A stretch of DNA of 64,000 bases from Adineta vaga (Eukaryota > Rotifera), in assembly GCA_021613535.1 (NCBI GenBank), contig CP075494.1, positions 11,160,001 through 11,224,000 of the forward strand. Direction: 5' to 3'. Below, piece by piece: positions 49,621-64,000 of the stretch; the first letter of the stretch is position 1, and every line of letters starts with the position of its first letter. Position numbers and translations under genes: made by a program. The notes under the pieces were generated by a model. It saw only the letters and a program-made list of their open reading frames with translations. It ran no database searches and had not been told where the DNA came from.

Positions 49621-50673
49621 ATATCGTTCTTAATTGAGATCGAATACTGTCAATTTAAGTAAAGTGAACGAAGACTTTTATTACTCGGAACTAATCATCA
49701 ATTGAATTTCAATACTGTATGTTTTTCTCGTTACTTTTATTCAAAAATCACATGCACTTATAATATTACAGACGAAATCAATCTCTTCCAGATGTATATT
49801 TTAACGATGTCATGATATACAGAAAGTCAACAACGAAGAAATCCTATATGATTCATTTGGTATTCTATATTGATTCGAGTTATTAGATATCACGATAACA
49901 AAATAAGATCATTCTTATCATGGTGATTTAATACTTTGACAGATATCAACGACTACGATCAAAATTCTTAAATAAACCGCAAAAGATTACAAAAAGATGA
50001 AGAGTATCTATAAACTATTTATAGAATTAAGAATAAAAATCTGAAACTAGATGATTCATATGTGTACAAAGTAAAAGAGAACAACTCAAACATTATTTTG
50101 CATATGTAAATATTTTGTCAATGTTCCAATTTTTATCCTATAAAATAAAGCCTGACTTCTTTCGAGCTGAGTGCTTGTTGATTCTCTTGAAATAATTTAC
50201 AGTTATTACTTTACCTTGAAGAAGCAACAAGGTATTCCAAAGGCACGCCATTAAGCGAGTAATAAATCAATAAAACCACACATGGCTGTCATCAACTCTT
50301 CTTAATATAAAAAAATGTGTCAAAATCAGTCATGTTATATCTCAATAGATTTGTTTCAGTTTCAATATGTGAAAGATTTTGAAGAAAATTCTCTTAGTAA
50401 CATATAGACTACAAGTAGACAATTTTTCAAATTGAACTATTGATCTATTCCATCAGAATAGTTTCAATTGTTCTTTTTCCGAAACTGAATGAGAAAACAC
50501 GATTAAAAAGAAATACTTAACTGAAGAGATGTTTGATTAGACAAGGAACAAATATGAGGAAAGGATGTGAAAGTCTTCTTTTTTTTTTTAAAAGTGGTCG
50601 ATGTTTGCATAGAAATTCAACGACATTTATTTCTTCGATCAAAAGACATTAATAACAAGCAGGTGTTCTCCCA
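49621..50673. other. intergenic region, ART-TPR and 7TM gene 5' flanks
   Basis: AT-rich, about 1 kb between divergent start codons; no gene recognised. Confidence 0.4.
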
Positions 50674-51588
50674 ATGAATAATACGAATAAAGATAATCGA
50701 CTTGTTCAATATACACTTCTTCAAATAGTAATTGTTCCATCGTTAATCTGCGATCTTTTTCTATTCATCTATTTTACTCGTCATTGGTATAAAACAATTC
50801 GAAATGCACCTCAGAATCATCTTATACTATGCTTACTTATTATCAGTTTTATACAAAAAACGACTGATATGCCACTTATTCTATATTTTTTTCGATGGAA
50901 TACAGTAGCAGAAAAAAGCTATACGTTTTGTGCTGTTTGGAATCTATTGAATCATTCATTAGACTGTATGAATTTATATTTATTTGCATGGTATTGTATT
51001 GAAAGACATTTATTTATTTTCCATTTTCAAATAATGAAGAAAACATGGTGTTTAATTGGATTTCATTATATTCCATTGATATTCTTTTTGTTATATGCAC
51101 TAATCTTTTATTTAACTGTCATTTTTTTTATTCGAATATGTTCGAATAATTGGAATTATTCATTGATTTTTTGTGGTGATGTATGCTATCTATACAATTC
51201 ATTTTGGAGCTTATTCGATTGGTTATCGAATCATCTCACACCAGTTCTAATCATCTTTATTGCAAATAGTCTTCTATTCTTTCGTATTCTTTGGCAAACG
51301 ATTCGACAACAACGTCCAAATCTATATCATCGTCAAAAACGAATGTTAATTCAAATGATTTTCATTTCTACTTTATATCTAATCTTAATCGTACCACAAA
51401 TTATTGTCCAAATAATTCAAATAATACAAATACATAAATTCACTCCTCCTGTTAATCAAGATGATTACTTTCATTATATCTCCTATTATATAAACCAATT
51501 CTTACCATTCGTTATTTTCATTTCATTTCCAAAAATACAGAAAAATCTCAAACGATGTTGCAATCGAACACAAATCCAACCAACATAA
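50674..51588 (+). CDS. divergent seven-transmembrane receptor, tandem copy 1
   Basis: Single-exon frame of 304 residues with seven hydrophobic spans. TM1 PSLICDLFLFIYFTRHW and TM2 LILCLLIISFIQKTTDM lack the usual Asn and LxxxD motifs of class A. The TM3 end reads YCIERHLFIFH (ERH in the DRY place). Paired cysteines are present (FCAVWNLLN; IFCGDVCYLYN). TM7 reads YINQFLPFVIFISFPKIQ, a remote NPxxY, followed by a basic tail (KNLKRCCNRTQ). It is clearly paralogous to the next gene (shared RLV-Y-LQ-PS-ICDL, SFIQKTTD, IERHLF-F). The receptor class is not recognised beyond GPCR-like, and ligand and coupling are unknown. Rotifer genomes carry expanded families of such receptors (established for bdelloids in general; membership here is inferred). 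Confidence 0.75.
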   Translation: MNNTNKDNRLVQYTLLQIVIVPSLICDLFLFIYFTRHWYKTIRNAPQNHLILCLLIISFIQKTTDMPLILYFFRWNTVAEKSYTFCAVWNLLNHSLDCMNLYLFAWYCIERHLFIFHFQIMKKTWCLIGFHYIPLIFFLLYALIFYLTVIFFIRICSNNWNYSLIFCGDVCYLYNSFWSLFDWLSNHLTPVLIIFIANSLLFFRILWQTIRQQRPNLYHRQKRMLIQMIFISTLYLILIVPQIIVQIIQIIQIHKFTPPVNQDDYFHYISYYINQFLPFVIFISFPKIQKNLKRCCNRTQIQPT

Positions 51589-52038
51589 AATGATTAATTC
51601 CGCTTTGAAAATGTTTTTCTCTATCTCATTTCCTTCTGTATGACGTCAATCCGAAATGAACATCACGTTTTTAGTTTTTAATACGAGAAAAAATTTCAAG
51701 TCATGTAATTACGAAGCTTTCGTTAAGACTTTGTAAATTGATATAGCAAAAGTCTGATCTAATTACGATCAATAACTGTGAAGAGAAAAAGATAAATCTT
51801 GATTAAGTCACGCGCACGCATAAAGAAAAAACAAAGTAGACATAGAACAAAAAAAGTAATTGTAAGTATACTTGTTCAAAAAATAATTTTAAAAAAACTT
51901 TTAAGTAGTCATCTGGAAAAGCTCATGTGAAAAACTCGTAAGTTATTTATTACTCAGTAAGTCATCATCAGTTGATTTGTTTTCTTTTCATAAAGAGAAT
52001 TGTTTTGTTCAGTGCCTGTTTCAAGAAGAAGATTTTTA
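51589..52038. other. spacer between tandem 7TM genes
   Basis: AT-rich, 450 nt; no gene or long shared repeat recognised. Confidence 0.4.
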
Positions 52039-53043
52039 ATGTCGGATATACCGGAACATATTCGCTTGGTGAAATATTCAATTTTACAAACAACTATAGG
52101 CCCATCAATTATATGTGATCTTGTCGTTTTCCTTTATTTCTTTCGTCATTGGCGAAAAGAAATTCTTTTCGTACCGCATCATCACGTCACATTATGTTTA
52201 CTGATTGTTAGTTTCATTCAAAAAACAACGGATATCATTTTTCATTTATATTATTTACGTTGGGGCACTGTTCTACTTCCGACATATTCGTTTTGTGTGA
52301 TTTGGAATTGGTTAAATTATTCATTATATTGTATCAGTCTTGATCTTGTTACTTGGTGTTGTATTGAAAGACATCTTTTCGTTTTTCATAGTCAATTCAT
52401 GAAGAAAAAATTCTGTTTAATTCTATTTCATTATATACCATTGTTAATCTGTTTATTCTATACACCAATGTTCTATTTTCGTTTCATCTTTTTCCCAGAT
52501 GAATGTACGAATGATTGGGATTATACATTGATCTATTGTGGAGGACCTTGTTATCTTTATACGAAACGATTTCTAGGTACATTTGATTGGTTATTTCATT
52601 GTGGTACACCGGTATTGATTATATTTTTTGCTAATCTTTTACTTTTCTATCGAATTTTATGTCAAAAACTTCGACGACAAAGACGCGTTGGATGGCGTCG
52701 TCATAAACGTTTAATTATTCAACTAGCATTTATTTCGATTCTATTTTTGATTCTTGCTTCTCCGGCGATCATCGTTGGTTGTATTCAATTACTATGGTTA
52801 CCAACATTTTTAATTGATATACAAAACGATTATTTTTATTATATCGGATGTTTTATTAATCAATTACTACCATTTGTTATTGTCAGTTCTTTACCAAAAC
52901 TAAATCAAGAAATAAGACGAAGATTTGTACGCATAAAACGACGATTTTGTGGTCGGTTAAGAATTCAGCCAGTTATAACATTGACAATGGCTGATATCAA
53001 TTATGGGACAGCTGCAATGACTTTTCAAAGAACTACTTTATAA
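52039..53043 (+). CDS. divergent seven-transmembrane receptor, tandem copy 2
   Basis: Single exon, 334 residues from the chosen start. The frame is open up to an ATG at 52000, but the ATG at 52039 (MSDIPEHIRLVKYSILQ) aligns with the start of copy 1, so it is preferred. Seven spans; SFIQKTTDIIFHLYYLRW follows TM2, the TM3 end reads WCCIERHLFVFHSQFM, and IYCGGPCYLY lies in the second outer loop. The third inner loop is basic (RQRRVGWRRHKR), and TM7 reads FINQLLPFVIVSSLPKL. The C-terminal tail is longer than in copy 1 and basic (RRRFVRIKRRFCGRLR). Together the two are a tandem duplication that has diverged strongly, keeping the inner-face motifs and the Cys pairs. Confidence 0.75.
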   Translation: MSDIPEHIRLVKYSILQTTIGPSIICDLVVFLYFFRHWRKEILFVPHHHVTLCLLIVSFIQKTTDIIFHLYYLRWGTVLLPTYSFCVIWNWLNYSLYCISLDLVTWCCIERHLFVFHSQFMKKKFCLILFHYIPLLICLFYTPMFYFRFIFFPDECTNDWDYTLIYCGGPCYLYTKRFLGTFDWLFHCGTPVLIIFFANLLLFYRILCQKLRRQRRVGWRRHKRLIIQLAFISILFLILASPAIIVGCIQLLWLPTFLIDIQNDYFYYIGCFINQLLPFVIVSSLPKLNQEIRRRFVRIKRRFCGRLRIQPVITLTMADINYGTAAMTFQRTTL

Positions 53044-53655
53044 GATTTAATCTTTAAATTTCAAACCGACATAGTTATCGATTCAATCATTCAAGTGCGA
53101 AGTTTATACCCCGGAGAATATGAATATTGATAACGTATTATCAATAGACAGGACACAAATGAATTGTTATGTTCACACGTAATTCTCCTAGTCAAGGGAA
53201 ATAAGTATTTCTTGCAAGAAAAAAGAAATAACGAGTCTAACATTCGAATAAAATGGGCAATTTATTGTATCGAAAAGAAATATGTCCAAATCGTTCAACA
53301 AATAATAGCAGTGAGAAAAGTGTACACTGAACATATATTCTTCATCAATTACTCACGCTAAATGTAACAAAACAATTCGCTTCAACAACATATTTTTCTT
53401 TTTCTCGACACAGCAAAATAGAACGAAAGAAAAAAAGTAATAAAGCAAAAGAAGAATGAAAAAAAAAGAACGAAACGTATGGCAAAGTAACACTGTTCAA
53501 TGTCAAACACTACCATCCAACGTTCTCTTGCCTAGGTAATATAGAATAAATGATAAGACAGATTTAGAGAAAAAGAAAAGGATCAATCTAACGTATAATA
53601 CACACAGAGAGATAGAGAGAAAGAAATGCAGCAATGCAATTGATGACTAGGAGTT
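53044..53655. other. intergenic region between convergent 7TM and small-HSP genes
   Basis: 3'UTRs and A-rich sequence. No gene recognised. Confidence 0.4.
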
Positions 53656-55370
53656 CTATTGCGTAATTTTAATTTGACGATTGAAAGCAGGTACACGATC
53701 ATGTGGGATAGGTACTTCGACAGTTAGTGTTGAATCTTCGCTCATTTTAGCACGTAAATTATCCGCATCGACCCAATCCGGTAGAACATATTCACGCATA
53801 TATTCACGATTGATTTGATTACCACGTGTATTATCAATATGAACGGCTTGAACTAATGAATGATAAAGAAAAATAGAAGAAGAATTGATTTTTGTATAGT
53901 TTTATTTCATTTACCTTTCAATACATTATCATTAACTTTAACACTAACATCATCAGGTTTATAACCACTTAAATCAAATGTAAGTTTAAGTTGTTGATCA
54001 CCTACTGAATATGAATCATTCGAACCTAAACTAGTTGGCAAATTAAATTGTTGTGATTGATGTGTAGGTGGTAGTGGTGGACGATAATCACGTACAGGAA
54101 TTTGAATTGTTAAAATACCATCAGCACTCAATGTATTTGTTAATTTTTTTGCTTCCGCACCATCCGGTAAACCTAAAAGAATACAATTGATTGTTTTTCT
54201 TTCTAATTAAATAACTGAAAATTTACCAATTTCTCGTTTAAATTCTCGATGACTTGTACTGCGTCCATCACGTTCTTGTCTTAAAGCGCTCACTTTTAAC
54301 ATTGTATCATTAACTTGTATGGCAATATCTTCGGGTGCAAATTCACTTAAATTAAATTTATATGTAACATTTTTTGTGCCATCATTTCGATCATTATTTG
54401 AAAATTCTGGTCGTGATGTGATTGTTGAAAATGTGACCGGAGGGGGATGACCAGTAGCAATATTATTTCCAAGAAGTGTTGATGTTGAACTTGTTGATGA
54501 ATATTGATCACGTAATGGACTATGACGATGAAAATTATTCGATCCAAGATTATTTGTATTATTACTACTACTGCTTTCTTGACGAAATGATGATGATGAT
54601 GAATATGCATTTGATTGATTAGTTCCCATACCAAGACTTGATGGTTGACGTCCAGCATGAAATGTTGTATCAACAAGACGGCCCGGACTTGATTGACGAA
54701 ATGTTATAGCTGAATTAGCATCATTATAGACACGATCCATTAGAACCGGTGCTTCCATTGTTAATTGACCGTCTTCGGATAGATATGATTGAAGAGTTTT
54801 AGCATCGACAAATTCGGGTAAAGTTAGTTCACGATTAAATTGTTTCGATTCAGTCGCATTACCAACTTTGACTTGACGATCACCTTTGACTATTAACATT
54901 CGACCATCAATTTTAACATTTAATTCTTCAGGACGAAATTCACCAATATCAAATTGTATTTTATATTTTTTTCGTCCATCATTATCTTCTTCGATAAATG
55001 CACGTTGACCTGATGAATTTGATGTTGTTCCTATACCCGATGCTGATCCTCGAAATGTTGGCCAATCAACTCCACCAAATTCCGGAAAATCAGGAAAATC
55101 AACACGCATTCGTGGCTTTGAATGCATTAAAGATGTTGATGAAGATGGTGGAAACGAAGTTGGTTCAGTTTTTGATTCATTGAAAAATTTCTCTCGCCAT
55201 CGGCGACATTCATCTTCAAAATCACGCATACGTGTACCCATTCGATCATTTACATCATTTGATGGCCCATCTGTTGAACGAAAACGTATAAAACGTTGAT
55301 CATCGCTTGGATTTACCGTCACGGGTATGACCGTTCGTGGATGATGTTGGTAATGATGATCGTTGTTCAT
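53656..55370 (-). CDS. small heat-shock-type protein with three alpha-crystallin domains
   Basis: Three exons. The N-terminal region (about 120 residues, His/Ser-rich, with FRGS and PDFPEFGG) is followed by ACD 1 (KKYKIQFDIGEFRPEELNVK, then LIVKGDR, FNRELTLPEFVDA, LSEDGQLTMEAP). A Ser/Asn-rich linker leads to ACD 2 (VTYKFNLSEFAPEDIAIQVN, FKREIGLPDGAEA, LSADGILTIQIP) and ACD 3 (LKLTFDLSGYKPDDVSVKVN, REYMREYVLPDWVDADNL, MSEDSTLTVEVP). The end RQIKITQ supplies an IxI-type motif for docking between subunits. Small HSPs hold unfolding clients in oligomers, usually with one ACD per chain. Two-ACD forms are known (for example in flatworms), and three is unusual. Introns interrupt ACD 2 (after FKREIG) and ACD 3 (after VNDNVLK). 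No clear heat-shock element was found in the flank. Confidence 0.88.
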
Positions 55371-55728
55371 TTTTTTTTATCTCTTGTGTCACCGATTGAT
55401 ATTGGATATGAACGTCTTCACATATATTTAATACAGTTTTCAAATCGATCACATCAATCAGTGATGAAAGTATAGTGAAAGTATCTAAAATTGATGAACA
55501 TATGAACACGTAGGAGATGTATAGACGTATCTAGATTGAGGAGAAAAAAAAGAGTGAGAGAAAGAAAAGATATGGAAATAACCGCATCATCATCATCATG
55601 CCTGTTTATACCAACAACAATTTCTCTACGGATGCCATCGCCACTCTCTTTTTTTTTTACAGAAGAGAACCACTCTTTCTCCTTTTCTTTCTCCGTTAGA
55701 AGTGTACTGATAACATATGTATAATCGA

Positions 55729-55789
55729 CGCGCGCCAGCGACAGTCGCTCCTACTTCTTCGTCTACTTTGCATTTTTAGCTGGCGCGCG
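55729..55789. repeat. GC-rich inverted repeat
   Basis: An 11-bp perfect arm, CGCGCGCCAGC (55729-55739), and its complement GCTGGCGCGCG (55779-55789) flank a 39-nt loop. It is a marked GC spike in AT-rich DNA upstream of the three-ACD gene. Confidence 0.85.
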
Positions 55790-56072
55790 CACACACATAC
55801 ACATACATATATATATATACTATATGTTTATTTATTTCCTTTTCTCTTCTCTTCTCATCTCTTTCTCTCTCTCTATATATCCCTCTTTCGTTTCTTCTAT
55901 AAACCAGGCAAACTCATGCGCTGAGTATAACTCTAAACGATAGCAGTGTGGGTATATATGTATGTATATATCCATATACATACGTAAGTAGTCCATTTTC
56001 TGGTCGATTTTCTTCTTTACTTCCTTCATCAGCTTCTTCTTCTTTTTTTTTCTTACCATATCGTCAAATATA

Positions 56073-56118
56073 TATGTATTGTAGATATATACATATATGT
56101 ATATATCTACAATACATA
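56073..56118. repeat. perfect 46-bp palindrome
   Basis: The 23-bp half beginning TATGTATTGTAG is followed without spacer by its exact reverse complement ending CTACAATACATA. It is AT-rich and lies between the small-HSP gene and tRNA-Ser. Confidence 0.92.
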
Positions 56119-57544
56119 CCGATGAAAGAAAAGAATCGGTTTGGCGTCGGAAATAATTTATATGACTCGTCTTTCGTTCTCTCTCTCTCTCTCTCTATCT
56201 TTATACTCAACTCCACAGTTGCCAGAAAAGAAAAAGAAAGAAAGACTCTCTGTTATAACAATTACTAATTCTGATAATCTATGACAGGTATAGACTACAA
56301 TCATCGAGCATAGCAAGACATAATCATATATCAACAAACAATAGACCTACTACAACTTACATCGTACGATGAAAATAAAACAAATGGGAACGAGAGGTCA
56401 CCCCATTGATTTCTCAGAATAATTATTAAAAGAGAGAAGAAAAAAAAAGAGCTCGAGAATGTTGATGTGAACGACAATTTTTTCTCATACAAATATTTGA
56501 CTTTCGTCGAAATATTACATCATTATATTCGCTTGTCATATCCAAGTGAATATTTCATCTTTTAGTAGGTTAAAATAAGTAATAACATCTCAAATCACAT
56601 TTAGATGAAAAGAAAATGCACAATGTGGCCCGTGAACTCTACTTAATATACATATATATATACATAACCCTTTACGTTTGGTGTTGTTTTTGTTATGATG
56701 AGACGATGAATGTCTTTATGAAGGATTAGTTGTTCTTGTTATATGAACAGAATCCGGTGGATATATATATGTATATCTACGGATCGAATTCACTTTCATT
56801 GCCTACTTACTGACACTCAAGCTGCTGCCGTACGACTATGATCATTAGTTCTTTTTTGCACTCTTTACTTACGCGTACATTGAATAAAATATGAAGGTTT
56901 CACATGTGCACGCATGTATGTGAGCAAATGTGAAGGCTAACAATGAAGAGATGAATGAATAAATGAAAAAGTTTGACATTTTTATGAAATCAAACTCAAA
57001 AAAGAATAAAGATTAAGGACATTATATATATATATATGAACATTTTCAATTGTTCTATGAAGCACTACTGATGTCCAGTTAGTTCTGATTCAATCAAAAT
57101 GAATTAACTGTTATGTAAAGAAAAAAAGAAGAAGAAAGAAACTTGATGTAATCAAAATCGTTTCTTTTAAAATAAAAAGGATCATTCATCTTCTCGATAG
57201 AATATCGAATTGTACTGTGATAGTTTTGTTGTTGTTGTCATCATGATCGTTGTCATGCTGAGAATCCTGTGATGATGGGTGGATAATATAACATAAAAAA
57301 AATAAGATAGTGTCAAATCATATCGTTAAATGTTATTTTGCCACCTGTTCGATCTTTGTCTCTCATAAAGGAAAATTCTTGTCGACTATAAAGAAAAAAA
57401 AAGCAGAAAAATATGTTTTACATCAGTGTTAATTTTATTATCACTTGTGACAGAATATAGTTACTATTATAGACATATGTTTGTGTGAGAATGACGCACA
57501 CTCTCTTATCAAGAGAAGAAAAACATTTTTGAAAAAAAACAGAG

Positions 57545-57626
57545 CGCTGCGAGTAGGATTTGAACCTACGCGTGAAGATCACATTGGATTTCAAGTCCAA
57601 CGCCTTAACCGCTCGGCCATCGCAGC
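57545..57626 (-). tRNA. tRNA-Ser: tRNA-Ser(UGA)
   Basis: The minus strand reads a 7-bp acceptor stem GCTGCGA / TCGCAGC, the D-arm with TGGCCGAGCGGTTAAGG (A-box-like), anticodon stem TTGGA-TCCAA with loop CTTGAAA (anticodon TGA), a long variable arm (about GTGATCTTCAC) as expected of class II serine tRNAs, and GGTTCAAATCC (B box). The discriminator is G, as in serine tRNAs. A T8 run about 6 nt after the 3' end is a Pol III terminator. No intron. Confidence 0.96.
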
Positions 57627-58200
57627 TGTGCCCCAACGGCTATATAATTATCATAGATTATTATTATTATTATTATTCACTAATTAGTCTATTAAAATTA
57701 ATCCCTTTTATTTCAATACATTTTCTTTGATGAGAATTAATCATTTTCATCTTTTATTTTATTTCTATATCAAACAAATCCAAAACAAAGATGTGCAGGT
57801 AGTCAGGTGAAAAAGAAAAGTATATATTGTCAATTTTTGTTAATAACAAAACAGAAAAAAATTTTCTTTTCGACTAGAAAGAAAGAAGAAAAAATAAATA
57901 AACCTCTGGAAAACACTCTTAGTATAAATCACACATTAATTTATGACTTATTAAATAAAGATTGAATGAATTTTTCTCTAACATCTATCACGCACAGAAA
58001 AACTGTACATAGATTAATAATAATAATGTAGAAGATGATCAACTAGAATATAGGTAGACATAGATTTATCTCGGAAGACAAAAGTAGAAAAGAAAATTCG
58101 TGCAGATGGATGCGAGAAACAAAATGAGCACCTTGATGAAAAGAAAGAAAGAAAAGAAAAGAAAAGAAAACAAACAAACAAAAGAAAAAAAGACAATCAA
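57627..58200. other. intergenic region, calcium-channel 3'UTR and tRNA flank
   Basis: Contains a TTA run at about 57659-57676 and an AAAAG repeat at about 58138-58170. No further gene recognised. Confidence 0.45.

Positions 58201-64000
<5,800 letters not shown>

Larger units (their letters stand above)
55371..57544. other. long intergenic region, small-HSP upstream flank
   Basis: About 2.2 kb, rich in TA, CA and CT simple sequence. It holds two inverted repeats listed separately (55729-55789 and 56073-56118) and no convincing coding sequence. Confidence 0.5.

Noticed and set aside
52000-52038. Upstream in-frame ATG for 7TM copy 2
   Set aside because: The next ATG aligns with the start of the paralogue; the extra 13 residues are basic and unlike a receptor N-terminus.
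54347-54676. Minus-strand His/Gln-rich open frame
   Set aside because: It is an alternate frame of the three-ACD gene's linker exon and has no conserved motif.
57481-57687. + strand frame across the tRNA
   Set aside because: It reads through the antisense of tRNA-Ser; not a protein gene.

Overview
This window is nuclear DNA of a small, intron-rich metazoan. It is AT-rich, its genes are closely packed on both strands, and most introns are about 50-100 nt with GTAAGT- or GTTTGT-like donors. An 808-residue protein joining an arginine-type ADP-ribosyltransferase (R-S-ExE) to kinesin-light-chain-type TPRs, a degraded copy of the same gene, an intronless bacterial-looking methyltransferase and lineage-specific 7TM receptors together point to a bdelloid rotifer (Rotaria- or Adineta-like). 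The species assignment is inference.

Layout. 0.5-4.3 kb (+): divergent STAT-like factor with an SH2 signature. 7.1-8.7 kb (-): REEP1-4-type ER-shaping protein. 9.4-11.9 kb (-): TMCC-family membrane coiled-coil protein. 12.5-13.6 kb (-): RNF146 RING-WWE ubiquitin ligase, head-to-head with ENKD1 (13.95-15.4 kb, +). 15.9-16.4 kb (+): small secreted or GPI-like protein, tail-to-tail with COMMD5 (16.5-17.4 kb, -). 17.7-19.1 kb (+): ART-TPR pseudogene. 20.1-20.6 kb (-): small single-pass membrane protein. 21.5-23.1 kb (+): RCL1. 23.7-24.8 kb (-): class-A-like GPCR. 26.1-36.6 kb (+): PI4KA, complete from a plausible start to stop with dozens of short introns. 37.4-38.3 kb (-): ARL3. 38.9-39.75 kb (-): intronless SAM methyltransferase. 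41.3-44.2 kb (+): Src-family tyrosine kinase, followed closely on the same strand by TIMM23 and a TP53I3-like quinone oxidoreductase. 47.2-49.6 kb (-): intact ART-TPR gene. 50.7-53.0 kb (+): two tandem divergent 7TM receptors. 53.7-55.4 kb (-): small heat-shock-type protein with three alpha-crystallin domains. 57.5 kb (-): tRNA-Ser(UGA). 58.2 kb to the window edge (-): L-type (CaV1) calcium channel alpha-1, from domain III to the C-terminus; its 5' part lies outside.

Most genes are conserved single-copy housekeeping or signalling genes and form no obvious pathway. The lineage-specific content is the ART-TPR pair, the tandem 7TM genes, the methyltransferase and the small secreted and membrane proteins. 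The strongest observation is a pair of tandem 97-nt exons in the CaV1 gene encoding alternative EF-hand segments. The reading frame allows exactly one to be used, and a perfect 21-bp inverted repeat lies in the adjacent intron. Gene spans run from start to stop codon and include introns. Exon borders were judged by eye from reading frame and splice consensus, without transcript data.
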